A stretch of 64,000 nt of DNA from CAMDHY01 sp046156265 (GTDB taxonomy: Bacteria; Pseudomonadota; Alphaproteobacteria; Rhizobiales; Segnochrobactraceae), in assembly GCF_046156265.1 (NCBI RefSeq), contig NZ_JAWDIR010000011.1, positions 1 to 64,000 of the forward strand, written 5' to 3'. Positions 1 to 7,643 of this stretch are shown piece after piece (the first letter of the stretch is position 1; each line of letters starts with the position of its first letter). The notes under the pieces were generated by a model. That model ran no database searches. It worked only from the letters and a program-made list of their open reading frames with translations, and was not told the origin of the DNA. A program made the position numbers and the translations under genes.

Positions 1-290
1 GAGCACGCGACTATAGCGGCCTCCAAGGAGGTTGACGGTGGCTTCCTCAGTAGTGCTGGTTCAAGGCCAGCTGCAGCGATTTCGGTCGCAAGTTCAGCCC
101 ATTGAGTCGTATCATCTCCAGAAACTAGCTTAGGAACCTCAGCATCCAAGTGAGCGGCCAAGGCTGCCATGCCGGGCAGGCCCTCGGCACAGGACAGTCC
201 AGAACCGACGACCGTGACCAGACCGTCGCCGAATTGTCGTTGGGCCTCCGTAACGAATGCCTCAAAGTCGATTGCAGGTGGGGCCGTCAC
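1..290 (-). CDS. SIR2-like NAD-binding domain protein, N-terminal part, runs off the left edge
   Basis: An open frame of 96 codons runs leftward from GTG (288-290) off the window edge without a stop. An adjacent TTG (291-293) is an alternative start. Residues 24-43 contain a hydrophobic strand followed by G-S-G-L-S and G-L-P-G-M, which matches the first nucleotide-binding motif of sirtuin-like proteins (GAGxS...GIP). SIR2 domains cleave NAD+ in many bacterial defence systems (Thoeris ThsA, DSR, SIR2-STAND), but the effector or sensor part lies outside the window, so the system cannot be named. GC is visibly lower than in the genes to the right. The start overlaps the stop of a 20-codon leader frame as GTGA. 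The fold call rests on the motif alone. Confidence 0.62.
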   Translation of the reverse strand, partial: MTAPPAIDFEAFVTEAQRQFGDGLVTVVGSGLSCAEGLPGMAALAAHLDAEVPKLVSGDDTTQWAELATEIAAAGLEPALLRKPPSTSLEAAIVAC

Positions 291-349
291 CAAGCCGCCC
301 CCCCGAACTCACGCGGCTGGCACGCCCTTCTTACGGCATTCCTCACCAT
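287..349 (-). CDS. 20-codon leader frame overlapping the SIR2-like start
   Basis: ATG at 347-349, or GTG at 344-346, is preceded by a strong GGGGGAGG Shine-Dalgarno sequence. The frame encodes 20 residues and stops with the TGA inside the GTGA that starts the SIR2-like gene. It carries a seven-G run on the coding strand (298-304 as C on the plus strand). With eight Gs this frame would fuse to the SIR2-like frame. It could be a translational-coupling leader, the true start of a phase-variable or mis-sequenced gene, or chance. No similarity is recognised. Confidence 0.35.
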   Translation of the reverse strand: MVRNAVRRACQPREFGGAAW

Positions 350-372
350 GTGCCTCCCCCTTGACGCACACT

Positions 373-1362
373 CTAAGTTGAAAGCCGGCTCATTGGGAGG
401 GGGCGAATAAATTTAGGGCATTTGAGCTGTCGAAGGAGCCGACCTCCTCCCCCGAAAATATAAGGGGGACGAACTTGCTCCTGTTCGACCTTTTGCCCAC
501 CTCCCCCGTAAACCCCGCAATCACCGCCCACCAGCCCCGCGATCTCCGCCTCCGGCAGTTCGTGGCCGACGCCCTCCAGAAGGTGCAGGCGGGCGCCGAC
601 GGTTTCGGCGAGCGCGCGGCCGTTCTCCGGCGGCAGCACCCGGTCGGCGCTGCCGTGGATGACGAGGGTGGGGGCGGTGATCGACCGGAAGCGGCCGGTC
701 CAGTCGCGCGCGACCGGGGCGGTTGCGTGGTTGAAGGCGCTGGCGATCGAACCCGTGCGGGACAGCACCGCGTCGATCCGGCGGCTTGGCCCCGCGGCGT
801 CGAACGGGTGGCGCGGGCCGGCGCAGAGCCGGTCGATCGCGAGCAGGAAGGCCGCCACCGCCGCCCGGTCGGACCAGTCGAGGGTGGCGAGCGCGCCGAA
901 GTGGTCGAGGATCGCCGGCGACAGGCCGGGCAGCGGCGGGCCGTCCCAGCCGAGGGGCTCCGACGCGATCAGCGTCAGCGAGCGGACCCGCACCGGGTGG
1001 TCGAGCGCCACCATCTGCGAAAGGGTGCCGCCGAGCGACATACCCACGAGGTGGGCCGACGGCAGTGAGTAGGCGTCGAGCACGGCGACGAGGTCGTCCG
1101 CCAGGTCCTTGATGGTGTAGTCGGCATGCCCGGGCGGGCGCGTCGTCGAGGCGCCGGTGTCGCGGTGGTCGTAGCGGACGACGAAGCGGCCCGCGGCCGC
1201 GAGCCCCGCGCACAGCGCGTCCGGCCAGCCGAGCCGCGACGCCGTCGCCCCCATGACGAGGACGATCGCCGGGTGGGCGGGTGCGCCGGGGCGCGCGGGG
1301 CCGCGGGTGCCGAAGCTCTCGGTGGCGAGGCGCACGCCGCGGCTGTCGATCATCCGATCCAT
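373..1362 (-). CDS. Alpha/beta hydrolase with a replaced C-terminus
   Basis: This is a single-domain alpha/beta hydrolase. The nucleophile elbow G-M-S-L-G follows the oxyanion region V-L-V-M-G-A-T. A late V-I-H-G-S-A-D (acid) and a G-V-G-H-E (histidine) complete the triad. The start at 1360-1362 is chosen because GAGGAG lies just upstream; an earlier in-frame ATG at 1422 lacks this. After the expected final helix (around plus-strand position 520) the frame runs on for about 50 residues that are glycine- and proline-rich and unlike the family. GC falls at the same point. I infer that the last few native codons were lost when foreign DNA joined here. The core looks complete, so activity may survive. 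Substrate unknown. Confidence 0.75.
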   Translation of the reverse strand: MDRMIDSRGVRLATESFGTRGPARPGAPAHPAIVLVMGATASRLGWPDALCAGLAAAGRFVVRYDHRDTGASTTRPPGHADYTIKDLADDLVAVLDAYSLPSAHLVGMSLGGTLSQMVALDHPVRVRSLTLIASEPLGWDGPPLPGLSPAILDHFGALATLDWSDRAAVAAFLLAIDRLCAGPRHPFDAAGPSRRIDAVLSRTGSIASAFNHATAPVARDWTGRFRSITAPTLVIHGSADRVLPPENGRALAETVGARLHLLEGVGHELPEAEIAGLVGGDCGVYGGGGQKVEQEQVRPPYIFGGGGRLLRQLKCPKFIRPLPMSRLST

Positions 1363-1465
1363 GGGCGCTCCTCGGCCGTTCGGGGTCGGCCCCCTCATGC
1401 CGGTCAGGAGCTCCGGGCGCAACCCCCGGATGCAGAGGATCGGGTCGCCGCGGCGTCGCCGCGGC

Positions 1466-2200
1466 TCACGCCTCGTCGGTCGACAGCTCCTGCATCGTCT
1501 CCACTTCGCGGGCGCGCCTGGTCGGCAGCTCGAAGGTCGAGGGCCAGCGGTAGCCGAGCAGGCGCTCGTCGGCGAGGAGGGCGTCGGTGACGGCGTTGCC
1601 CTGGTTGCCGCCGCGCACGACGATGGCGCCGTCGGACTGGCGGGTGGCGCGCACGAAGCCGACGTGGCCGGAGATGCCCGTCTTCGCTCCGCGCCAGAAC
1701 ACGGCGATGGCGCCGAGCGCCGGGAAGCCGAGCTCGACGCCGAATTTCAGCCAGTTGCGGGCGAGATAGGGGTTTGCCGGCAGCGGCTCGTTCGGCAGCG
1801 TCAGCGCGATCGCCGTCTCGACGAAGTCGCCGCACCAGGGCAGTTTCGTCGGGTCGCCCAGGGTTTCGCCGTCGCTCTTCAGCCAGTCCATCAGGGACGT
1901 GCGGTCGCGGCTCTCGTGCAGGCCGAGGCGGCGCGTCGCCTCCGCATACCACGGCACGGCGAGGTTGAGCGCCGGGGCGAGCGCGCCGGCCTCGGCCGCA
2001 CCCTCGGCGCCCTCGAACAGCGCCGCAAGCGTGATCGGCCCGATGGTGCCGGGCCACTTTACCGGCAGCTTCCTGTCGGCCTGGAAGTCCGCGACGGCGC
2101 GCTTCGTCATCGGCCCGAGGATGTTATCCGCCCCGCCGACGCCGAGTTTGTAGCCGAGCGCCATCAGCCGCACCTGAACGGCGCGCACGTTGACCGACAT
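1466..2200 (-). CDS. TIGR02594-type peptidase-like protein with peptidoglycan-binding domain
   Basis: The product has 244 residues. Residues 1-65 look like a peptidoglycan-binding repeat (V-Q-x-R-L-x-x-L-G-Y, then a G-P-M-T-K-x-A-V-x-x-F-Q core). Residues 80-225 resemble the NlpC/P60- and CHAP-like TIGR02594 family, with Cys123 in P-W-C-G-D-F, His179 in S-G-H-V-G-F and a G-G-N-Q turn near 199. Such proteins cleave peptide cross-links in cell wall and are often phage or gene-transfer-agent lysins. No signal peptide and no phage genes are seen nearby, so it may be a domesticated endolysin. Confidence 0.75.
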   Translation of the reverse strand: MSVNVRAVQVRLMALGYKLGVGGADNILGPMTKRAVADFQADRKLPVKWPGTIGPITLAALFEGAEGAAEAGALAPALNLAVPWYAEATRRLGLHESRDRTSLMDWLKSDGETLGDPTKLPWCGDFVETAIALTLPNEPLPANPYLARNWLKFGVELGFPALGAIAVFWRGAKTGISGHVGFVRATRQSDGAIVVRGGNQGNAVTDALLADERLLGYRWPSTFELPTRRAREVETMQELSTDEA

Positions 2201-2305
2201 GTTCCCCTCCCCGCGTGTATCGAGGACGGAATGTTACTAATGGTTGTATTACTCGGAAAACACAATTTCCGGTGATCGGCAGCGGGTGGCCGTGCGGCGG
2301 TGCGC

Positions 2306-3046
2306 TCAGCCGGCGAGCCGCCGGAACGCCGCCTCGACGGTGGCCGCGATCGTCGCTTCGCGGTTCTCGCGCTCGACGGGGAAGGGGAAGTGGCCGGCGA
2401 GCACGAGGGTGGCGAGGCCGTGGATGGTGGCCCAGGTCATCGCCACGTCGAGGCGCGTCTCGGGGTGGCCGAGCGGGTCCGGGTGTCCGCGCAACTCGGC
2501 GACGAGGCCGACGAGCTGCTCGAACGCCGCGGATGCCGCCGTGCAGAGGGCCTCGTCGGTGTGGTCGAGCACGGCGTGGCGGAACATCAGGGCGAAGTGC
2601 TGCGGGTTCTCGCGGGCGAACGCCATGTAGCCGGCCGCAGCGGCGGCGTAGCGGGCGGTGCGCTCGTCGGGGGCGGCCGCGACGTGGGCGGCGATCGAGG
2701 CGTGCAGGCGCTCGAAGCCGATCGCCGCCATCGCGGTGAGGACCCCGGTGACGTCGCCGAAGTGGTGGGCGGGGGCGGCGTGCGAGACGCCGGCCCGCCT
2801 GGCGCATTCCCGGAGCGTAAAACCCTCGAGCCCGCGCTCGGCCAGCACCACTTCGGCGGCGGCGAGGAGCTGCGTGCGCAAGTCGCCGTGGTGATAGTGG
2901 TACGGCCGCCGCGGCTTCGGCCCGGCGGGGCGAGGGGGGGCGTCGGCGGGGGGCTGGTCGGTCGCGGGAGAGGCGACCGGCGCCGAGGGGCCGGGCGGGG
3001 GCTCGGTGGTCCGGTGAGCGGACCAGTCGTCGGGGTCGGGCACCAT
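2306..3046 (-). CDS. TetR-family transcriptional regulator
   Basis: The product has 246 residues when started at 3046. The first 50 residues are a proline- and alanine-rich low-complexity tail ending in Y-H-Y-H-H-G-D-L, a hallmark of the WHG-type (PF13305) TetR subgroup. The helix-turn-helix follows (G-F-T-L-R-E-C-A-R-R-A-G-V-S). The C-terminal two thirds form the ligand and dimer domain. It is divergent from the ABA4-like gene at 3489, and the region between holds palindromes fit for a TetR dimer. I infer autoregulation and control of the 3489-4963 pair. A longer frame reaches 3244, but its N-terminus is unlike the family. Confidence 0.85.
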   Translation of the reverse strand: MVPDPDDWSAHRTTEPPPGPSAPVASPATDQPPADAPPRPAGPKPRRPYHYHHGDLRTQLLAAAEVVLAERGLEGFTLRECARRAGVSHAAPAHHFGDVTGVLTAMAAIGFERLHASIAAHVAAAPDERTARYAAAAAGYMAFARENPQHFALMFRHAVLDHTDEALCTAASAAFEQLVGLVAELRGHPDPLGHPETRLDVAMTWATIHGLATLVLAGHFPFPVERENREATIAATVEAAFRRLAG

Positions 3047-3243
3047 CGCGGGCCTCGTCGGTGAGCGGGACGAGCCGACCCCTTCGCCCGCGCGGGCGGC
3101 GGCGTCAAGGCCAATCCTGACGGCGTCAACATCGACGGTGGCGAAGCCCGGCGGCGGGGCGGAAAGCCGAGACGGCGCAAGGGGATGGGCGGACGGGCGG
3201 GGCGTCGATGACGCCACCGCCGCTGCCGCGACCGTGCACGCCA

Positions 3244-3268
3244 CCTATGTTGACAGTGAAAACATAGG
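3244..3268. promoter_or_regulatory. Inverted repeat upstream of the TetR gene
   Basis: Perfect 8-bp arms CCTATGTT and AACATAGG are separated by 9 bp. The size and symmetry fit a dimeric repressor site. It lies about 200 bp upstream of the TetR start and differs in sequence from the three palindromes nearer to 3489, so it may bind another regulator. Confidence 0.4.
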
Positions 3269-3379
3269 CAGCGGCGGTCGCCCCGTTGCGGGCAGAAAAG
3301 CCAGTCGTTGCAAACCGGTAGCGCAGGAGACCGGGGGCGCCACGGCGCTGCGGCCGCGGTGAGACCCTCGGCGGCGCCC

Positions 3380-3398
3380 ATCTTGACGATGGCAAGAT
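3380..3398. promoter_or_regulatory. Operator palindrome 1 of 3 (ATCTTG...CAAGAT)
   Basis: This 19-bp near-palindrome has half-sites ATCTTG and CAAGAT, the same as the sites centred at 3432 and 3467. It is a probable binding site for the divergent TetR protein. Confidence 0.6.
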
Positions 3399-3422
3399 AA
3401 GGGCGGGCTGAGCGAGCGACCC

Positions 3423-3441
3423 ATCTTGACGGCGGCAAGAT
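3423..3441. promoter_or_regulatory. Operator palindrome 2 of 3
   Basis: A second 19-bp copy with the same half-sites, centred 43 bp from copy 1. Confidence 0.6.
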
Positions 3442-3457
3442 ATTCGCGCCATCTTCC

Positions 3458-3476
3458 ATCTTGACGCCGTCAAGAC
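3458..3476. promoter_or_regulatory. Operator palindrome 3 of 3, next to the ABA4-like start
   Basis: A third copy (ATCTTGACG-C-CGTCAAGAC), centred 35 bp from copy 2. It ends 12 bp before the ATG at 3489, so a bound repressor would cover the translation-initiation region. Single GCGTCAA half-sites also occur at 3102-3108 and 3123-3129. Confidence 0.6.
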
Positions 3477-3488
3477 CGAGGCTTCCCG

Positions 3489-4061
3489 ATGCCGTCGACG
3501 TCGCCTGTCCCCCTCCCCACGACCGCTGCACCACCGGGTGCGGCGCCGACTTTGGCCCCTCCCGACGCCCCGGCGGATGCGTTCGGGACGCTCGACGCCC
3601 CGCTGTCGCTCGCCGCCCTCGTCCCGCTCGACACCTGGTTCTCGCTCGCCGGCACGCTGGCGATGGCCGGCTGGCTGGCGCTGGTGGTGTTTCCGCGGAG
3701 CCCGCTCGTCACCGACCGGCTGGTCGGGCTCGGCGTGCCGGCGGCGCTCGGCGTCCTCTATGCCGGGCTGATCCTCGCCTTCTGGGCCGGCAGTCCGGGC
3801 GGCTTCGGCTCGCTAGACGAGGTGGCGGCGCTGTTTTCCGTCCGCGGGCTGCTGCTCGCCGGCTGGGTGCACTATCTCGCCTTCGACCTCTTCGTCGGCG
3901 CCTGGGAGGTGCGCACGGCGCGGGCGGAGGCGATCCCCCACCTCCTCGTCGTGCCGTGCCTGCTGATGACCTTCCTGTTCGGCCCCGTCGGCCTGTTGAT
4001 GTTCCTCGCCCTCCGCTTCCTCCGCGGCCTCGCCGGTCGCACCGAAGGAGCCCCGGCATGA
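3489..4061 (+). CDS. ABA4-like (DUF4281) membrane protein
   Basis: The product has 190 residues. After a proline-rich N-terminus of about 40 residues come four to five hydrophobic segments. The region D-L-F-V-G-A-W-E followed by P-H-L-L-V-V-P-C-L and a final F-G-P-V-G-L-L segment is characteristic of the ABA4-like family (PF14108). Plant ABA4 acts in carotenoid (neoxanthin) metabolism; the bacterial role is unknown. The TGA overlaps the ATG of the next gene (ATGA), so the two are translationally coupled. It probably sits under the three palindromes and the divergent TetR regulator. Confidence 0.8.
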   Translation: MPSTSPVPLPTTAAPPGAAPTLAPPDAPADAFGTLDAPLSLAALVPLDTWFSLAGTLAMAGWLALVVFPRSPLVTDRLVGLGVPAALGVLYAGLILAFWAGSPGGFGSLDEVAALFSVRGLLLAGWVHYLAFDLFVGAWEVRTARAEAIPHLLVVPCLLMTFLFGPVGLLMFLALRFLRGLAGRTEGAPA

Positions 4062-4963
4062 CCGCCCCGTCCTCCGCCAGCCACGCCGTCGCCCGGGCTC
4101 CGACCGGCGTTGCAAATTCCACAGGCACGTCAGGGGATTACGGCCCGCTCGCGCTCATCGCGGGGGCGGTGCGGCGGGAGAGGGCGCTCGTCATCACGAC
4201 GTTCGCGATCCTTGCGCTGGCGCTGCCGACGATCGTCGCGCTCACGGTCGAGACGCGGACGCTCGCCGGGCTCAACGTCTGGATCAAGCCGCTGAAGTTC
4301 GACGCTTCCGTCGCGCTGCTGCTCGCCACCTACGCGATCGGCTTCGGGCTCGCGCGCGCCGATGACCGCCGCCGGCTCTGGGTGCGGGGGGCGGTCGGGC
4401 TGGTGATCGTCTCGGCCGTTCTGGAGATCGCCTACATCAGCTTCCAGGCAGCGCGCGGCGAGGCCTCGCACTTCAACCTCTCAAGTCGCTGGGAGATCGT
4501 CGCCTTCCAGTTGATGGGGATGTTCGCGGTGATCCTGACGGCGGGTGCCGCGGTGGCGGCGGTGCTGGTCTGGCGGGCGGGACCGGGTCGGCTCGGCAAC
4601 GGGCTGTGGCTCGGGCTCGTGCTCGGCTTCGGGCTGACGTTCGTGCTGGGGATCGTCACGGGCTTTGCGATCGGCGGCAACGGTGGCCACTTCGTCGCTG
4701 CAGCCGGCGCGATGCCGGGAAACGACCTCGGCGGCATCCCGGTGTTCGGCTGGTCGCGCGAGGTCGGCGACCTGCGCGCCGCCCACTTCGTCGGGCTTCA
4801 CGTCATGCAGATCCTGCCCCTCGTCGGCTGGGCGGCGGACCGGCTGGCGCCGCGGGCGTCGCCTTGGGCGGTGCTCGTGATGGCGCTGGCGCTGACGGGG
4901 CTGACGGTGTGGGCGCTCGTCGTGGCGCTCTCGGGCCAGTCGGTGGTGCCGGCGGGCTGGTGA
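4058..4963 (+). CDS. Polytopic membrane protein of unknown function, coupled to the ABA4-like gene
   Basis: The product has 301 residues and about seven hydrophobic segments spread from residue 40 to the end. A conserved-looking loop N-V-W-I-K-P-L-K-F-D lies after the second segment. No catalytic motif is recognised. It starts at the ATGA overlap with the preceding stop. It is probably regulated with that gene, and the two products may act in the same membrane. The family is not identified. Confidence 0.7.
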   Translation: MTAPSSASHAVARAPTGVANSTGTSGDYGPLALIAGAVRRERALVITTFAILALALPTIVALTVETRTLAGLNVWIKPLKFDASVALLLATYAIGFGLARADDRRRLWVRGAVGLVIVSAVLEIAYISFQAARGEASHFNLSSRWEIVAFQLMGMFAVILTAGAAVAAVLVWRAGPGRLGNGLWLGLVLGFGLTFVLGIVTGFAIGGNGGHFVAAAGAMPGNDLGGIPVFGWSREVGDLRAAHFVGLHVMQILPLVGWAADRLAPRASPWAVLVMALALTGLTVWALVVALSGQSVVPAGW

Positions 4964-4967
4964 GGGG

Positions 4968-5864
4968 TCAGGGCGACGGGTGCTCGTCGGCCAGGTGCGC
5001 CGCGAGGAAGTCGGCGAAGGCGCGGGCGGCGGGCTTGGCGATCGCCTGGGCGGGGAAGACCGCGGAGAGGTCGACGGTGCCCATGTCCCATTCCGTCAGC
5101 ACCGGCACGAGCGATCCGGCGGCGAACTCGGACGCCATGGCGAGGCGCGAGGCGGAGACGATGCCGAGGCCGGCGACGGCGGCGGCGATCGACACCTCGT
5201 TGCTGTTGGTGACGACGCGCCCCTCCACCCGCACCGATACCGCCTTGCCGTCGTGGCGGAACGACCACGCCTGGCCGGCGAGCGAGGGGCCGACGATGAC
5301 GTCGTGGGCAGCGAGGTCCGCCGGGCAGGTCAGCGGCGGCGCGCTGGCGAGATAGCGCGGGGCCGCTGCCGCGAGCCGCGGGAAGGTTGCGAGTCGGCGG
5401 GCGATGGCGGTCGAGTCCGGCAGGCTGCCGAAGCGCAGCGCCACGTCGACGCCCTCGCCGACGAGATCCTGGCGGACGTCGCTGGTGGCGAGTTCGACGC
5501 GCAGGCCCGGATGGCGGGCGGTGAAGGCCGGCAGGGCCGGGGCGACGACGCGGCTCGCGAGGCTCGAGGACAGGCCGACGCGCAGCAGGCCGCGCAGTTC
5601 GCCGGTGCCGCGCACGGCGTGTTCGGCCTCCTCCAGCGCCGCGAGGATCGGCTCGAGGCGCTGCAGGAATTCGAGCCCCGCCTCGGTCGGCGCAACGGCG
5701 CGGGTGGTGCGGACGAACAGCGCCGTACCGATCTCGCGCTCGAGGCTGGCGATGATGCGTGACACGGTCGGCTGTGGAATGCCGAGCTCGCGTCCGGCCG
5801 CGGTGAAGCTGCCGCGGCGGGCGACGCGGGAGAACAGGCGCAGGGCCGCGAGCCGGTCATTCAT
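4968..5864 (-). CDS. LysR-family transcriptional regulator
   Basis: The product has 298 residues. The winged helix-turn-helix occupies residues 1-60 (L-F-x-x-V-A-R-R-G-S-F-T-A-A-G-R-E-L-G and T-V-S-R-I-I-A-S-L-E). A substrate-binding-type effector domain follows from about 90. It resembles the CrgA-type group with a short D-x-G-T-V-D-L-S C-terminal signature. It is divergent from the peroxiredoxin gene at 5975 and is its likely regulator. Its stop lies 4 bp past the stop of the convergent membrane-protein gene. Confidence 0.88.
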   Translation of the reverse strand: MNDRLAALRLFSRVARRGSFTAAGRELGIPQPTVSRIIASLEREIGTALFVRTTRAVAPTEAGLEFLQRLEPILAALEEAEHAVRGTGELRGLLRVGLSSSLASRVVAPALPAFTARHPGLRVELATSDVRQDLVGEGVDVALRFGSLPDSTAIARRLATFPRLAAAAPRYLASAPPLTCPADLAAHDVIVGPSLAGQAWSFRHDGKAVSVRVEGRVVTNSNEVSIAAAVAGLGIVSASRLAMASEFAAGSLVPVLTEWDMGTVDLSAVFPAQAIAKPAARAFADFLAAHLADEHPSP

Positions 5865-5974
5865 GGCAAGGATGAATAACTCAAAGCCTGTTCTGCCGGC
5901 TACAGCGCGGCAACGGAATGAACGATCACTGTCCTCATCACTGCCGCCGCGGCGGCCGACGACGGGGACGGACG

Positions 5975-6640
5975 ATGAGCCTGCAAGCCACTCTCGACGC
6001 CTACAAGGCGGACTTCGAAACCAACAAGGCCCCGCCCGAGGTGGTGGCGGTGATGCACCGGGCGACAGCCGATCTCGTCGCGACCGGCCAGGCGGAGCGG
6101 GCGCTGAAGGCGGGCGACCGCGCCCCGGCGTTCAGGCTCTCCGACCCCGATGGCGTGACGGTGTCGTCCGCCGACCTGCTGGCGCAGGGGCCCCTGGTGC
6201 TGACCTTCTATCGCGGCGTCTGGTGCCCCTACTGCAACTTCGACCTCGCGGCGCTGGAGGCGGCGCGTGGCGAGATCGAGGCGCGCGGGGCCAGCCTCGT
6301 GGCGGTGTCGCCGCAGACGCCGGCGAACAGCCGCAAGGCGCAGCGCACCGGCAAACTCGGCTTCCCGATCCTGGCTGACGCCGGCGGCGCGGTGGCGGCG
6401 GCCTTCGGGTTGCGCTGGTCGCTGCCGGAGGACCTGAAGCGGGTCTATGCGGGCTTCGGCCTCGACCTTGCCGTCTTCAACGACGACACGGCCTGGACGC
6501 TGCCGATGCCGGCCCGCTACGTGATTGGCCGCGACGGCATCATCGCCTACGCCGAGGTCAATCCCGACTACACCCGCCGGCCGGAGCCGTCGGACCTCTT
6601 TCCCACGCTCGACCGCCTGCGGCGCGCCAGCGCCGCCTGA
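5975..6640 (+). CDS. Peroxiredoxin-like (AhpC/TSA) protein
   Basis: The product has 221 residues with a thioredoxin fold. The active-site stretch W-C-P-Y-C-N places Cys84 and Cys87 after a beta-strand ending F-Y-R-G-V, as in AhpC/TSA-type reductases of the PRX-like2 kind. The likely job is reduction of hydroperoxides in the cytoplasm, since there is no signal peptide. The start is chosen at 5975, where similarity begins; an upstream in-frame ATG at 5918 would add an arginine-rich stretch that looks non-coding. Divergent from the LysR gene at 4968-5864. Confidence 0.82.
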   Translation: MSLQATLDAYKADFETNKAPPEVVAVMHRATADLVATGQAERALKAGDRAPAFRLSDPDGVTVSSADLLAQGPLVLTFYRGVWCPYCNFDLAALEAARGEIEARGASLVAVSPQTPANSRKAQRTGKLGFPILADAGGAVAAAFGLRWSLPEDLKRVYAGFGLDLAVFNDDTAWTLPMPARYVIGRDGIIAYAEVNPDYTRRPEPSDLFPTLDRLRRASAA

Positions 6641-6762
6641 GGGCGCCGCCGGCAGGGCCGGTGGAGGGGCGGGCCCGGGGCCGTCCGAGCTGTCCGCCTG
6701 AGATCGCGTCCGACGGACCGGGACTGCGGACCGTCGGTCGCCGAGGCCTTCATCCTGCCGGA

Positions 6763-7245
6763 CTACCCGATCGTGCCGGCGACGATGCACTGGCTGCCGA
6801 GGGCATCGCCGTCGGTGACCATCTGCACACGGAAAAACTCGCCCGCCGGGACCTGGAACGTCTGCGTGAATTCGAGAATGGCGACCTCACCCGCGACGTT
6901 GACGGCGCGCGAAACGGCGGGGATGAAGGCGACGGGAACATCCGTGTCGGTGAAGAGGACCTGAGCGAGCTGCAGGATGCCGCCGTTCGTGTTGATGCCG
7001 CAGCTGACCCACTCGATCGTCCGGACCTTGTTTCCCTTCTTGCCGAAATCGGCGACGCAGACGCTGCCTTCACAATCGGCCTGATCGAAGGCACGAAACG
7101 GCTTGGCGTCGCCGTTGGCTGTGGGACCGGCGCGCTCGATCGGTGCCGCCGGTTGTGCCACGAGAGGATCGTCGGCGGCCAAGGCGGCGGTGGCGGCGAT
7201 CGAAAGCGACGTCAGCAGGCCGGCGAGCATTGGTGCGTGGGTCAT
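6763..7245 (-). CDS. Exported protein of unknown function
   Basis: The product has 160 residues. A typical Sec signal peptide ends near A-L-A-A-D (residue 24). The mature part has four cysteines (two in D-C-E-G-S-V-C, one in S-C-G, one in Q-C-I) likely to form disulfides in the periplasm, and a beta-rich pattern. No family is recognised. It stands alone, convergent with the peroxiredoxin gene. A low-GC stretch and the hairpin at 7558 separate it from the next leftward-reading gene. Confidence 0.65.
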   Translation of the reverse strand: MTHAPMLAGLLTSLSIAATAALAADDPLVAQPAAPIERAGPTANGDAKPFRAFDQADCEGSVCVADFGKKGNKVRTIEWVSCGINTNGGILQLAQVLFTDTDVPVAFIPAVSRAVNVAGEVAILEFTQTFQVPAGEFFRVQMVTDGDALGSQCIVAGTIG

Positions 7246-7557
7246 CGGATCGTCCTGTGCTTCGACAGCCCCCGCTGTCCCTGCATCGGCAGAGCTGTCC
7301 GGCAGGATGCCACATCGGTTGTGCAACGGACGTTGAGCTTTCCGTGATCCGGCGTGAGCAGAACATCGCCAGATAGACTTCTGCTCGTCTTGCAGGGGAT
7401 GCCGCAATGATGCCGGCCCCCGTTGCGAAACCGCACGTGTGAACCGGTCTGTCCGACGAGATGCAGGCCCGGCTGCGGCGCTGCTGTCGGTGGCGGGCCG
7501 TCCATCCGCGGTCATGGAGCCCGACGCCGAGGCCGGGGTCTCGTCCTCCGCAAAGCA

Positions 7558-7590
7558 AAGGCCGCCCGGCGGGGAGCGCCGGGCGGCCTT
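7558..7590 (-). terminator. Strong hairpin downstream of the 738-residue exported protein gene
   Basis: Fourteen-bp perfect arms (AAGGCCGCCCGGCG and its complement) flank a 5-nt loop. In the minus direction the stem is followed by TTTGCTTT. It lies about 50 bp past the stop at 7644 and fits an intrinsic terminator. Confidence 0.75.
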
Positions 7591-7643
7591 GTCGTGGTCG
7601 AGCGTCCGCGCGGTCCCGAGGGGCCGCGCAGTTCGCTGCGTCG

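Noticed and set aside
150..410. Small plus-strand frames at the left edge
   Set aside because: They are antisense to the SIR2-like frame, lack a ribosome site and have unremarkable composition.
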